Shown here piece by piece: positions 24,854 to 32,425 of a DNA stretch of 50,815 bases. The position numbers and the translations under genes were made by a program. Under the pieces are notes generated by a model that saw nothing but the letters and a program-made list of their open reading frames with translations, was not told where the DNA came from and made no database searches. Location: IMG/VR virus record IMGVR_UViG_3300032316_001265, positions 1-50,815 of that record. The stretch is one strand, 5' to 3'. The DNA comes from a virus. Numbering within the stretch: the first letter of the stretch is position 1; each line of letters starts with the position of its first letter.

Positions 24854-25076
24854 TTGTCGTAAGTTAGTCGTGGTGGCCGGCTGGTTAGGGAAGCAGGGCG
24901 CCGAGCAGGGATGTGACGCGTCCTGACAGGAAACCGTGGTCAGGTTAAAGCCGCGTTCACGGTAGGTGGAGCAATGAATGCCGCACGAGGTTGAGTTTAC
25001 GCCTTAGAAAGTCATTGCGTAGCCCCGGTTTGCCGGGGTCCGGGCCTGTGGAGGGGATCACAGGAGCTTACGACAA
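24854..25076 (+). ncRNA. Structured non-coding RNA with terminal stem and pseudoknot
   Basis: This 223-nt region between the actin-like and holin-like genes has no credible protein. TTGTCGTAAG (24854-24863) pairs exactly with CTTACGACAA (25067-25076), closing the whole element. Inside: CCTGAC 24922-24927 with GTCAGG 24939-24944; ACCGTG 24933-24938 in that hairpin's loop with CACGGT 24958-24963, an H-type pseudoknot; GCAATGA 24971-24977 with TCATTGC 25012-25018; CCCCGG 25023-25028 with CCGGGG 25033-25038 (TTTG loop); CCTGTG 25045-25050 with CACAGG 25059-25064. A promoter lies directly upstream. It does not show RNase P, tmRNA, SRP or group I intron core sequences. Family unknown. Confidence 0.72.
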
Positions 25077-25103
25077 ATTTCATGTAACTTATTAGGTGGC
25101 AAC

Positions 25104-25463
25104 ATGCTTGACGAATATTTGCATTCGTTATCTGTGTTTGCCAGCGCTTTTGGCGTGTCGGCTTTTGCCGTCCTCGCTACCTTTTTACGGTTTGCCAAAA
25201 AACTCTCTCAAATAGGTGTAATTAGCGCAATGCTTAACGCCGGGTTTCTCGGCCTGGCAATCGCGCTTACCTGGTATCAAAACTACTTAAAATCTGAAAA
25301 TGTGTACGGTCTGCTGGGAATTTGCGTTTTGGCCGGCATGGGTGGTTCTACACTGACCGATTTGTTAATATCGTTGTTGTCGGGAGCAGGCATTAAAGTC
25401 ACTATAACCCACGAGCGAGACCGCGATGGAGGCGACGAGCATGACAGAACCGATGCGGAGTAA
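25104..25463 (+). CDS. Holin-like membrane protein
   Basis: 119 residues with about three membrane helices (roughly 7-28, 38-57 and 70-90) and a strongly charged C-terminal tail (HERDRDGGDEHDRTDAE). The size, topology and charged end are those of phage holins, which form membrane lesions at lysis, but no family is certain. AGGTGG precedes the start by 6 nt. A second small membrane gene begins inside its 3' end. Confidence 0.6.
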   Translation: MLDEYLHSLSVFASAFGVSAFAVLATFLRFAKKLSQIGVISAMLNAGFLGLAIALTWYQNYLKSENVYGLLGICVLAGMGGSTLTDLLISLLSGAGIKVTITHERDRDGGDEHDRTDAE

Positions 25464-25590
25464 ACTCAGCGTTGCGGCCTTGTTTGGCTTTTTGATTTGC
25501 GGTTTTTTGCTGCTGGTTTCCGGCTTTGCCGCCGCAAATCACGCAGCGCACGCCGCCGCGGCTCAGGAAACAAGCACAGCGCGTCAGTGA
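25441..25590 (+). CDS. 49-residue single-pass membrane protein overlapping the holin-like gene
   Basis: Begins inside the holin-like gene in another frame (23-nt overlap) and ends at TGA 25588-25590. One hydrophobic helix (about residues 11-31, VAALFGFLICGFLLLVSGF) follows a short basic start, and the tail is Ala-rich. The arrangement recalls overlapping lysis genes such as spanins, but no clear lipobox is present. Confidence 0.5.
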   Translation: MTEPMRSKLSVAALFGFLICGFLLLVSGFAAANHAAHAAAAQETSTARQ

Positions 25591-25596
25591 CTTTAT

Positions 25597-25668
25597 TGCT
25601 TGATAGCTCAACGGTAGAGCAGCCGGCTGTTAACCGGCAGGTTCTAGGTTCGAATCCTAGTCAAGCAG
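25597..25668 (+). tRNA. trnN: tRNA-Asn (anticodon GTT)
   Basis: A 72-nt cloverleaf: acceptor arms TGCTTGA (25597-25603) and TCAAGCA (25661-25667) with discriminator G25668, D-arm region AGCTCAACGGTAGAGC, anticodon stem GCCGG/CCGGC with loop CTGTTAA (anticodon GTT), and T-arm AGGTTCGAATCCT. No CCA is encoded. It lies 6 nt behind the small membrane gene. Confidence 0.97.
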
Positions 25669-25682
25669 TTTGAGGGTTGCCC

Positions 25683-27116
25683 ATGGATGGTCTAACTGCT
25701 TTACACGCTTTCTCGCCTGTATTTAACGCAAAACTTTATACGCAGGGCAACGCGTTCGGCTGGCTGGCAAAAGGCGGAAAAACAGCCAGCGCCGAATATC
25801 AGCTATCTGGCCGGCTGTACGCCGCCAAAAGCGGCTGGCTGCTGCTTTCCGTACCAAACGCGCTTGTGCGCGGCGTATTTGACGCCATCACCGCTCCCGG
25901 CGTCGAACTTCCGCTGGCTGGCGCAATGAACGTCCCGAATGTGGACAAAGACCTGCTTAACGCCCATATCTCGGTCATGACAGCCGCCGAAGTTGAAAAG
26001 ATCGGCGCCGACAATATTACAGAGCGCGGGCAGTCGTTTTCTTATACGCTCGGTAGTGTCAGAGAGGTTTCCGCCAAGAATATCGACGGCGTGAGCAAAC
26101 TTTGGCTGATCGAGGTGGCTAGTCCTGGTTTATCGGCGCTGCGCAAAAGCTATGGCCTGTCTGCGCTGCCTAAAGATCAGCCTTTTCACATTACTGTAGC
26201 TATTCGCCGCACCAAAGTGCTTGGCAACAATAGCGTCAGCAAAGGTTACGAAACCTATGCCGAACCGACGGACGGGCATAGCTTTCGTAACCCCCTGAGC
26301 AGGGGCGAGTTAAAAGCTGCCAGCTCTGACACAACCACATATGACTGCTGCTGCTCTGGCCCGTGCATGTGCCCAGATACATGCGTGTGCCGCAAACACG
26401 GTGCTTGCCACAGTGTTAAAGCCGCAAGCCGTATACCCGTTCGGGAAATTTCTCAAACCGCGTTAGCCGAAGGAGCTAAACATGAGCACGAACACACAAG
26501 CAATGATCAAATCGCCCGCAAAGTTGCCAAAGATCATTTGCAAGAAGACGCCGCCGACTACAAAAAAATCGAAAAAATAGAGAAGGCCGCCGCGCCAGAA
26601 GTTCCATCAATTATTCTTAGGCTGCGCGAAGCTAAAGCGCATTCTGACAACAAGCGCTATGACCGAAAAAACGCAATTCTGCAGATGCTGATGTCGGAGC
26701 ACCCTGCGGATTGGTATGTCGACGACCCGCTGCCGAAACACATGGGCGTCACGCATGCGCCGACTAATTTCCGTTTTCACGCAGATCCAGCCATTATTCC
26801 CGTCGGGGTTAAGGTTCGCGCAAAAGCTGCCAAAACTAATCCGTACGCCGCCCAGTTAGCCGCAACACCCGTGCAAATTAATCGCAACGACGGCCTGTGG
26901 CAAAACTTTATGCATCATTTGCGCAAGGTTAAACAACGCGGTGATTGGCAATTACAAGCTGAGCAGAACTCGCAAGGACTGCTCGCCGAACTTAATCCTG
27001 CGTACAAGCAGCAGCTGCAGACGGCGTTAGCGCGCGGACAATATCCGCAGCATAGTACAACGACACAGGTTATCCAGCGCCACGGCGATAACATACTCAG
27101 CTATTTAGGCAAATAA
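25683..27116 (+). CDS. 2H phosphoesterase-like protein with Cys-rich and DUF5661-like parts
   Basis: 477 residues from ATG 25683 (TTG 25677 possible). Two H-x-[ST]-x motifs, HISV (H95) and HITV (H169), 74 residues apart, define the 2H/LigT superfamily, which hydrolyses cyclic or 2'-5' phosphodiesters. Next comes a Cys-rich stretch (about 222-242, with CCC, CMC and CVC), perhaps a metal site. Residues about 260-300 (SNDQIARKVAKDHLQED) resemble DUF5661, and the region around WYVDDPLPKHMGVTH is a phage-type domain of unknown role. The 2H domain could act on RNA or on cyclic nucleotide signals of host defence. Confidence 0.75.
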   Translation: MDGLTALHAFSPVFNAKLYTQGNAFGWLAKGGKTASAEYQLSGRLYAAKSGWLLLSVPNALVRGVFDAITAPGVELPLAGAMNVPNVDKDLLNAHISVMTAAEVEKIGADNITERGQSFSYTLGSVREVSAKNIDGVSKLWLIEVASPGLSALRKSYGLSALPKDQPFHITVAIRRTKVLGNNSVSKGYETYAEPTDGHSFRNPLSRGELKAASSDTTTYDCCCSGPCMCPDTCVCRKHGACHSVKAASRIPVREISQTALAEGAKHEHEHTSNDQIARKVAKDHLQEDAADYKKIEKIEKAAAPEVPSIILRLREAKAHSDNKRYDRKNAILQMLMSEHPADWYVDDPLPKHMGVTHAPTNFRFHADPAIIPVGVKVRAKAAKTNPYAAQLAATPVQINRNDGLWQNFMHHLRKVKQRGDWQLQAEQNSQGLLAELNPAYKQQLQTALARGQYPQHSTTTQVIQRHGDNILSYLGK

Positions 27117-27117
27117 C

Positions 27118-27381
27118 ATGAACCCGTTAAATTGGCTTAATCGCAAAAAACCGGAAAAACCAAAAGACCCGCCGGACGTGCCGCTAGTTAAACCCAGCCC
27201 TGTCCAGGCTGTAAACTATGTGAGGGCGCTGCTGATTCTGAAAAACATTCCGTTTAAAGAACTCATGCAGGAGCTGCGAAAGCTACCGTGGTTTAAAATA
27301 ACGTACTGCGCGGGCGTCATTATCTGGCTTTACATGACTGGCTTGTTTTTAAACTATTTAGCGCGCGCAATTTTGCCGTAA
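27118..27381 (+). CDS. Small single-pass membrane protein
   Basis: 87 residues starting 1 nt after the previous stop. The N-terminal half is basic and Pro-rich (KKPEKPKDPPDVP), and one membrane helix lies near residues 62-81 (ITYCAGVIIWLYMTGLFL). No family recognised. Confidence 0.65.
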   Translation: MNPLNWLNRKKPEKPKDPPDVPLVKPSPVQAVNYVRALLILKNIPFKELMQELRKLPWFKITYCAGVIIWLYMTGLFLNYLARAILP

Positions 27382-27388
27382 TTCACAC

Positions 27389-28417
27389 ATGACATTAGAC
27401 GACTTAGTTTCGTGGCAAACTGTACCGGAGCGCGTCAAAACGCTGCTTCCCGCCGCGCACGCGTTACAGCTAAAGCACGACAAAGCGGCAGCCGATACTG
27501 GTTTATTGGCAATAGCGTCGTTGCGCTGGCTTCCAGAACAGCAGCAAATCGCGGTACACACGCCCGCACCCATTTCAGATCGACTTAAGACCGCTTATGT
27601 GAACGAACTCAGTCCGGGTTGCGCGGTTGTATTCACAAACACGGCGCCGGTTGAAGCCGGCATACTCGTCAAGCTGGCGTCTTTTGCGCACAATATCGGC
27701 GACGCATGGCGGCTTTCAAACAAAGCTCTCGGCGGCCCAACGCCGTTATCAAACGCAATTGTGTCTGGGCTGCTGCTTGGCGGATTGGGTTACGGCGCAG
27801 GCACAGTAGCCGAGCAGCTTTTTCCCGACACGTATGTCGAGCGCGGCCGTTTTCGCCAACCGCTGGCTATTGCTGGGTTACTGGGCGGGCTAGGAATTGG
27901 CGGCATGAACGCTGGTGAAACTTACCGGCAGTTGAACAAAATAAATCCAAATCATGGTTATTGGCAGTCATGGATTACGAGCAACACTACGCCAATTACG
28001 CCGGCAGAGCAGCAAAAGCAATCAAACTTTGGATTTACGCCAATGCGGTCAGATACAGGACTGCGCGCTCCAACAATTAAAGTAGACGCTTTTAACCGGG
28101 CTGTGTGGGCAGACGCGAGCACCGGATATAATCAAACAGGTTTTGTTGACGGCTACACGTCTCCGTCGATCGCCGCGGCAACGACAGGTATTGTCAGCGG
28201 CATTGCGGCGCAGGCTCGTTCGCCAATTATTAGCCCCGCGACTGTAATTAACGGTTTGGCGTCTGCGGGCGTCGGCCTCGCCACGGCGAACATTGCTGGC
28301 CGCACGTTGGGCGCATTGGCTGGTTTAACGCCGGCCGCGCAGGCAAAGATACAAGACACCGGCATGTGGGCGGGAATGCTGCACGCAGTTATTCCGCCGT
28401 TGTTTGGCGCGCAATAA
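27389..28417 (+). CDS. Glycine-zipper membrane or virion protein
   Basis: 342 residues. A soluble N-terminal region (1-90) is followed by three to four Gly/Ala-rich hydrophobic segments (near 123-140, 154-172, 260-275 and 285-315). KLASF near residue 97 recalls the KLAS peptides of other proteins here. No family recognised. The pattern is similar to 1087-2409 and 34046-34897, suggesting a group of membrane-active virion proteins. Confidence 0.7.
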   Translation: MTLDDLVSWQTVPERVKTLLPAAHALQLKHDKAAADTGLLAIASLRWLPEQQQIAVHTPAPISDRLKTAYVNELSPGCAVVFTNTAPVEAGILVKLASFAHNIGDAWRLSNKALGGPTPLSNAIVSGLLLGGLGYGAGTVAEQLFPDTYVERGRFRQPLAIAGLLGGLGIGGMNAGETYRQLNKINPNHGYWQSWITSNTTPITPAEQQKQSNFGFTPMRSDTGLRAPTIKVDAFNRAVWADASTGYNQTGFVDGYTSPSIAAATTGIVSGIAAQARSPIISPATVINGLASAGVGLATANIAGRTLGALAGLTPAAQAKIQDTGMWAGMLHAVIPPLFGAQ

Positions 28418-28433
28418 ATTTTAAAGCGCAGAC

Positions 28434-28462
28434 TTGCTTAAAACTTTGCGTTAGAGCACAAT
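28434..28462 (+). promoter_or_regulatory. Weak sigma70-like promoter candidate
   Basis: TTGCTT (28434-28439), a 17-nt spacer and CACAAT (28457-28462) in the 72-nt gap before the next gene. The -35 equals that of the promoter at 11505. Confidence 0.35.
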
Positions 28463-28489
28463 AAGTAAATAACACTTAAGGAGTACGCT

Positions 28490-28879
28490 ATGACAAAGAA
28501 AATTTTGCCAACGGTTAAAACCCCCGTTGATACAGACGTTGTGCGCGAAGAGCTGCGCGTTCTACAGAGCGCGGTAGCTGAAACCGACACGCCGGCAAAC
28601 TGGATTACGCCTGAATTTGTGGCGATGGTGTCGTCGGTTGCTGTGAATCTTGTAACAGCCGCCACTGTGCTCGGCTGGATCGACGCCGGGGCTGCACAAG
28701 AAATTACAAAAGCAACTACAGCTGTTATCGCGGCCGTCGGCACGATCAGTGTAAACGGTTTAATTGTTTGGCGGTATCTAGCCGGCCGCGAGACTGTAAA
28801 ACGTGAAGCTATTCAGGCCAAATACCGTTACGCCAGTGATGTGGCTGTTGAACGGTTGCGCGCCAGTAATGGTTGGTAA
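28490..28879 (+). CDS. Holin-like two-segment membrane protein
   Basis: 129 residues. A polar start is followed by two membrane helices (about 45-63, FVAMVSSVAVNLVTAATVL, and 76-98) and a helical charged end. This two-helix hairpin topology with both ends on the same side is found in several phage holin families. AAGGAG precedes the start by 7 nt. It opens a block of membrane and protease genes. Confidence 0.6.
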   Translation: MTKKILPTVKTPVDTDVVREELRVLQSAVAETDTPANWITPEFVAMVSSVAVNLVTAATVLGWIDAGAAQEITKATTAVIAAVGTISVNGLIVWRYLAGRETVKREAIQAKYRYASDVAVERLRASNGW

Positions 28880-29289
28880 TGAGTACCGACCCGCTTATAG
28901 CTAGGATTGAATCGAGCGCGGCGCTACGGCGAGCAAGAGAGACCTTGTTAGACGAGGTCGCTTTTCGCGCTGACCCGTCCGCTCGGTTCAGTCCTATGCT
29001 GATTTTAATGGCAATTTCAATCATCGTGCAGATGATTGCAATTTGTAAAGAACGCAATACCGAAGAGCGTATTGTTAATTGGATTAAGAACGCCCGTACG
29101 TTGCCGCGCTTTCGCACAAAATTATTACGCCGCCGCCTCGTCGCCCTTTGGGAAACACAGTGCGGCGACAGCCCGGAAGGCCACGAAAATAACGCGCTAT
29201 TTGATGCAGTGCTAGATCTCGGCGAAACGGCTACAGACGCAGAAATTAAAGAAATCATGACCATGGCGAGCGAGGCAGCCGCCGACTAA
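28879..29289 (+). CDS. Unknown protein with one membrane segment
   Basis: 136 residues from ATG 28879 (TAATG overlap with the previous gene). One hydrophobic stretch (about 39-55, PMLILMAISIIVQMIAI) is followed by an Arg-rich segment (RTKLLRRRLVALW). The C-terminal 30 residues are acidic. No family recognised; coupling suggests a partner of the preceding membrane protein. Confidence 0.65.
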   Translation: MSTDPLIARIESSAALRRARETLLDEVAFRADPSARFSPMLILMAISIIVQMIAICKERNTEERIVNWIKNARTLPRFRTKLLRRRLVALWETQCGDSPEGHENNALFDAVLDLGETATDAEIKEIMTMASEAAAD

Positions 29290-29309
29290 ACATTTGCAAG
29301 GAGGCAATA

Positions 29310-30113
29310 ATGGCTAAACCGACGCACGTCATTCCCGTTAATGAAATTCTAAAACGCCTGCAGCAGCTTGGTTATTTTGGCGCTCAGTCGTGGGCGCAGG
29401 TTAAGAAAACCAGCGGCAAAGCCCTGGACGCTGCTATTCAAGAGTATCAGCGGTTCAACGGCCTTGAGCCGACCGGCATTGTCGGCGCCAAAACTGCTCA
29501 CGTCATGGCCCGCCGGCGCTGCGGTTTGCCTGATTTTAACATCTCCGCCCGCAGCGGGCCGTGCAAGTGGCCTATGCACAAGATTACGTATTTCACCACG
29601 CTAAAAATGCCGGGCATTACTGATGAGGAAGCGCAGCGGGCGTATGACGTCGCGATCAGCCAGTGGGCCGAGGTTTGCGATATCGCGCCAGTACGAGTAG
29701 ACGATCCGAACCTTGCCAATATTTATGCAAAGTCTGGCGCCGGTAAAGCCGCCGGCCTCGATGACCGCGGCGGTACTTTAGCGTGGAGCGAGCTGCCGTG
29801 CGACGTTACTGAAAATATGCAACTTGACCAAATGTTTGACGAAGCTGAGGCGTGGTCGTTTGATATGGCCGTAGCTGTGACCTGCCATGAAATTGGTCAC
29901 GCTCTTGGGCTGGCGCATTTAGGTAACGGCAATTTAATGGCCCCGTATTACGATCCAGCTGTTACAGCGCCGCAAAAAGGCGATATAGCCGAAATGGTCG
30001 CACTTTACGGCAAACGTAAAAAAGCGAAACAAAAGGCCGAAAAAACACAAACGCAAGTACACGGGACTATCATGATCAATGGTCGTCCGTATATGCTTGT
30101 TCCGCAATTCTGA
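29310..30113 (+). CDS. Matrix-metalloprotease-like zymogen (matrixin) with PGBD-type prodomain
   Basis: 267 residues. Residues about 8-66 form a peptidoglycan-binding-like domain (the same fold as MMP propeptides). RRCGLPDF (69-76, Cys71) matches the MMP cysteine switch PRCGxPD, whose Cys holds the catalytic zinc in the inactive form. HEIGHALGLAH supplies ligands H193, H197 and H203 and catalytic E194, and NLM (Met210) supplies the Met-turn. The C-terminal 40 residues after KKAKQK are a short extra segment. No signal peptide is seen, so release by lysis or a carrier would be needed. AAGGAGG precedes the start by 6 nt. Confidence 0.92.
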   Translation: MAKPTHVIPVNEILKRLQQLGYFGAQSWAQVKKTSGKALDAAIQEYQRFNGLEPTGIVGAKTAHVMARRRCGLPDFNISARSGPCKWPMHKITYFTTLKMPGITDEEAQRAYDVAISQWAEVCDIAPVRVDDPNLANIYAKSGAGKAAGLDDRGGTLAWSELPCDVTENMQLDQMFDEAEAWSFDMAVAVTCHEIGHALGLAHLGNGNLMAPYYDPAVTAPQKGDIAEMVALYGKRKKAKQKAEKTQTQVHGTIMINGRPYMLVPQF

Positions 30114-30119
30114 TAAAAT
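30111..30119 (+). promoter_or_regulatory. Extended -10 promoter candidate
   Basis: TGATAAAAT overlaps the stop codon of the metalloprotease gene and precedes ATG 30152 by about 33 nt. It is the same nonamer as in front of the structured RNA. No -35 is visible. Confidence 0.45.
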
Positions 30120-30151
30120 AGACAAGTCACAGTTTAGTTATAGGAGTGATT

Positions 30152-30430
30152 ATGACTACGTTTCAAATCGTTGCCGGTGTTTTATTCGTATTGACGCTCG
30201 CCGCCGCATATGGCAAACAGTTGGCAAGTTTTGTGCCGAAGTTTGCTGCAAAGGCTAGCGGCGTAGAAGTGAAGCAATCGATCGCTATTCCGCTTGTAAA
30301 TGATATTCTAGCGGTCACGGAGCTACGCGATCGTCTGTCGGCAGAGGGTTGCGAAGATGGTGTTGAAGCCTGCACGACGTTGCTGCGGGTGATCGTAGAG
30401 TACAAGCAACCGACAAAGGGCGTTGTATGA
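30152..30430 (+). CDS. Small membrane-anchored protein
   Basis: 92 residues from ATG 30152 (TAGGAG at 30141-30146; GTG 30146 is a weaker alternative). One N-terminal hydrophobic helix (about 4-20) precedes a soluble domain with two Cys (CEDGVEAC) that could pair. The stop overlaps the next start (ATGA). Unknown family. Confidence 0.65.
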   Translation: MTTFQIVAGVLFVLTLAAAYGKQLASFVPKFAAKASGVEVKQSIAIPLVNDILAVTELRDRLSAEGCEDGVEACTTLLRVIVEYKQPTKGVV

Positions 30431-30885
30431 AAAAGTTTGCTGCTTGGTTTGCTGGTTTATTGCTCCTGTGGGCGATTGTTTTTCCAAACGGGCTGCCGAC
30501 TAAGCCTGTTACGCCTGTTACTCCCGTTACTCCCGTTACACCGGCCGGCGAAACGGATGGAAAAATTGTTGAGCTGCTCACAGGTAGCGCCGCGGCGGAT
30601 CGCGCACGGATTCGGGACGTGTACTTGGCGCTAAAGACTATTCTGCAGCGCCCGTCCGCCCCGACGCTGATTTCTACAACAGAAAAATGGGAAGAACTTC
30701 ACGCGCGTACGCTCGAGCTTGCAATTGAAGAAGTCGGCAAGTACCCGACACTTGATCAGGCTATCGAGCAGGTTTTTCTAACCACAGTCGGAACTGACGA
30801 CGTGCTGCCGGGCAATCCCGACACGCTTAAAAAATTAACGGAGGCTTGCGAGATCGTCGCAAATTCGGCCTCTGCGGCAAAATAA
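30427..30885 (+). CDS. Membrane-anchored or secreted protein with Pro-Val-Thr linker
   Basis: 152 residues. The N-terminus is a signal peptide or signal anchor (KKFAAWFAGLLLLWAIVF), then four P-V-T units as a rigid linker (residues about 27-38), then a helical domain of about 110 residues. No enzyme motif is visible. It sits between the metalloprotease and papain-like genes, so an envelope role is plausible. Confidence 0.7.
   Translation: MKKFAAWFAGLLLLWAIVFPNGLPTKPVTPVTPVTPVTPAGETDGKIVELLTGSAAADRARIRDVYLALKTILQRPSAPTLISTTEKWEELHARTLELAIEEVGKYPTLDQAIEQVFLTTVGTDDVLPGNPDTLKKLTEACEIVANSASAAK
30505..30540 (+). repeat. Four tandem 9-nt units encoding P-V-T
   Basis: Four in-frame units (CCTGTTACG and near copies) encode the linker behind the membrane anchor of the preceding entry. 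Confidence 0.85.
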
Positions 30886-30886
30886 C

Positions 30887-31342
30887 ATGAGTGTGATAGT
30901 TGGTGGGTTTTTGTTGTTTTTAGTGGTGTGGTTACTGGCGGCCCTGGCGTTTTTTCAAATTACGCCAGACCAGCCAGTCGGTTTGGGTGTTCTACAAATT
31001 AGGAGCGAACTAAATATGGCTGATATTTTGACCTATGCCGTTTCTGTGAATCCCGTAGTGGATGCTGACGTTGTTTCGCGTGAGCTTTCGGTGTACGTAG
31101 ACGGTTCGGAAGCTGCGCGGGAAGTGCGGTCTTATCCGTCGGACGCAGCTGGACTCGGCACCGTGAGCGTGCCGCAGAACTCGGCTGTTGTTCTGCAGCT
31201 TGTCGATATTGACGACGCCGGTAATCGTTCGGAGCCGGCGGTGCTTGAATTTACCGCGACTGACACGATTGCCCCGGCGGTTCCGGGTAATCTTGGCGTC
31301 ACACTGGTAGACGAGACGTCCGACGGCGAGCCGACGACCTGA
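30887..31342 (+). CDS. Ig/FnIII-like beta protein with optional membrane anchor
   Basis: From ATG 30887 the product has 151 residues: a membrane helix (about 4-25) then a beta-rich domain (VSVNPVVDADVVSRELSVYV, ending in AVPGNLGVTLV) like an Ig or fibronectin fold. A second in-frame ATG at 31016 has AGGAG (31001-31005) 10 nt upstream and would yield a soluble 108-residue form. The second start has the better ribosome-binding site, so both an anchored and a soluble product may be made. Confidence 0.65.
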   Translation: MSVIVGGFLLFLVVWLLAALAFFQITPDQPVGLGVLQIRSELNMADILTYAVSVNPVVDADVVSRELSVYVDGSEAAREVRSYPSDAAGLGTVSVPQNSAVVLQLVDIDDAGNRSEPAVLEFTATDTIAPAVPGNLGVTLVDETSDGEPTT

Positions 31343-31360
31343 TTAATTAGGAGTTACGCC

Positions 31361-32389
31361 ATGGCGAGTACGGAACAATTTTTTGATCACGTATACGACG
31401 TCGTTTCCGCATATGAAACCGGATTTGTTGGCGCGTACAGCAATCCGGAGGCGGCCGAAGCGTTGCGCGATCAGATTAAAGCTGCCGGCGGCGTTCCGGA
31501 CGGCGCCATGGCGTGCGCTGAGTATAAGCTCGAAGAAACGGGCGCGGGCAAACTAAGTTTGCCTTTTCTTGAGATTTTAAAGCTCTACCCTGATGCGCTG
31601 CCGGGCGGCGCTCAGGGTCGGGGCGATTGTGTTAGCTGGTCGACGCGAAACGCGTGTCTTGGCACTATGTGCTGTGAAATTACAAGCGGCGCCCCGGACC
31701 CGAAAAGCAACCGGCTTGAGGGCGCGCCCGAAGTTAGTGATATCGCGCGGCTGGCGGGTGTGTTGAGCACTGAAGCATTTTATAATTGGCGCCGCCACGG
31801 CGGCGACGGCTGGAGCTGCGCTGAAGCGGCGCAGGTTGCCCTAAACGACTCCGGCCTCTGGCTGCGCAAAAAATACGATGAAATTGACGTAGATTTTACG
31901 CAATACAGCGCGCGCAATGCCGGCATATACGGCTCGCGCACGCCGCCGGAATCATGGCGCAAAATCGGCGAAAATCATCGCGTGCAGACGATCACAGAAG
32001 TTGAGACCTACGAGGCGCTGCGCGATCTTTTAGCTAATGGTTATTGCATTAGCAGTTGCGGCGGCGAGTCGTGGGACAGTGCTCGGGATACGAACGGTGT
32101 GTCCAAGCGAACCTCTCGCGGATGGGCGCACGCGCTTGCGTATCTCGGCGTAGACGACCGCAAAGAAATTATTAAACTATACGGCGAACCGCTTGTATTG
32201 GTTCAAAATAGCTGGGGTGCTTGGAATGGTGGAGGCCGCCGTGTTTTTGGGACTGTCGTTGACATTCCTGTTGGTTCTTTCTGGTCTAAATGGTCTGATC
32301 TCAAAAATCGGTACATGGTTGCGATCTCGGGCGTGAACGGCTGGCCGCCGAAGAAGCTGCGAAGCTATGGCGCCCGCGGTAACATATAA
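31361..32389 (+). CDS. Papain-like cysteine protease (C1 fold)
   Basis: 342 residues. The catalytic set is visible: Q85 and C90 in AQGRGDCVSW, H257 in GWAHALAYLG and N283 in VQNSWGAWNGGG, the spacing and order of papain-type peptidases. An N-terminal 75-residue region could be a prosegment or targeting part; no signal peptide. Extra Cys residues (CCEI, CISSC) may form disulfides. AGGAG stands 8 nt before the start. With the metalloprotease upstream it forms a second peptidase class in the same gene block. Confidence 0.87.
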   Translation: MASTEQFFDHVYDVVSAYETGFVGAYSNPEAAEALRDQIKAAGGVPDGAMACAEYKLEETGAGKLSLPFLEILKLYPDALPGGAQGRGDCVSWSTRNACLGTMCCEITSGAPDPKSNRLEGAPEVSDIARLAGVLSTEAFYNWRRHGGDGWSCAEAAQVALNDSGLWLRKKYDEIDVDFTQYSARNAGIYGSRTPPESWRKIGENHRVQTITEVETYEALRDLLANGYCISSCGGESWDSARDTNGVSKRTSRGWAHALAYLGVDDRKEIIKLYGEPLVLVQNSWGAWNGGGRRVFGTVVDIPVGSFWSKWSDLKNRYMVAISGVNGWPPKKLRSYGARGNI

Positions 32390-32425
32390 GCAAAACGTGT
32401 TACCAAAACTGTAAAAGGACAACAC

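Noticed and set aside
24854-25076. RNase P RNA, tmRNA, SRP RNA or group I intron identity for the structured RNA
   Set aside because: The GAGGAAAGTCC-type core, tRNA-like end, SRP tetraloop domain and intron P7 core are not found, and no split gene flanks it.
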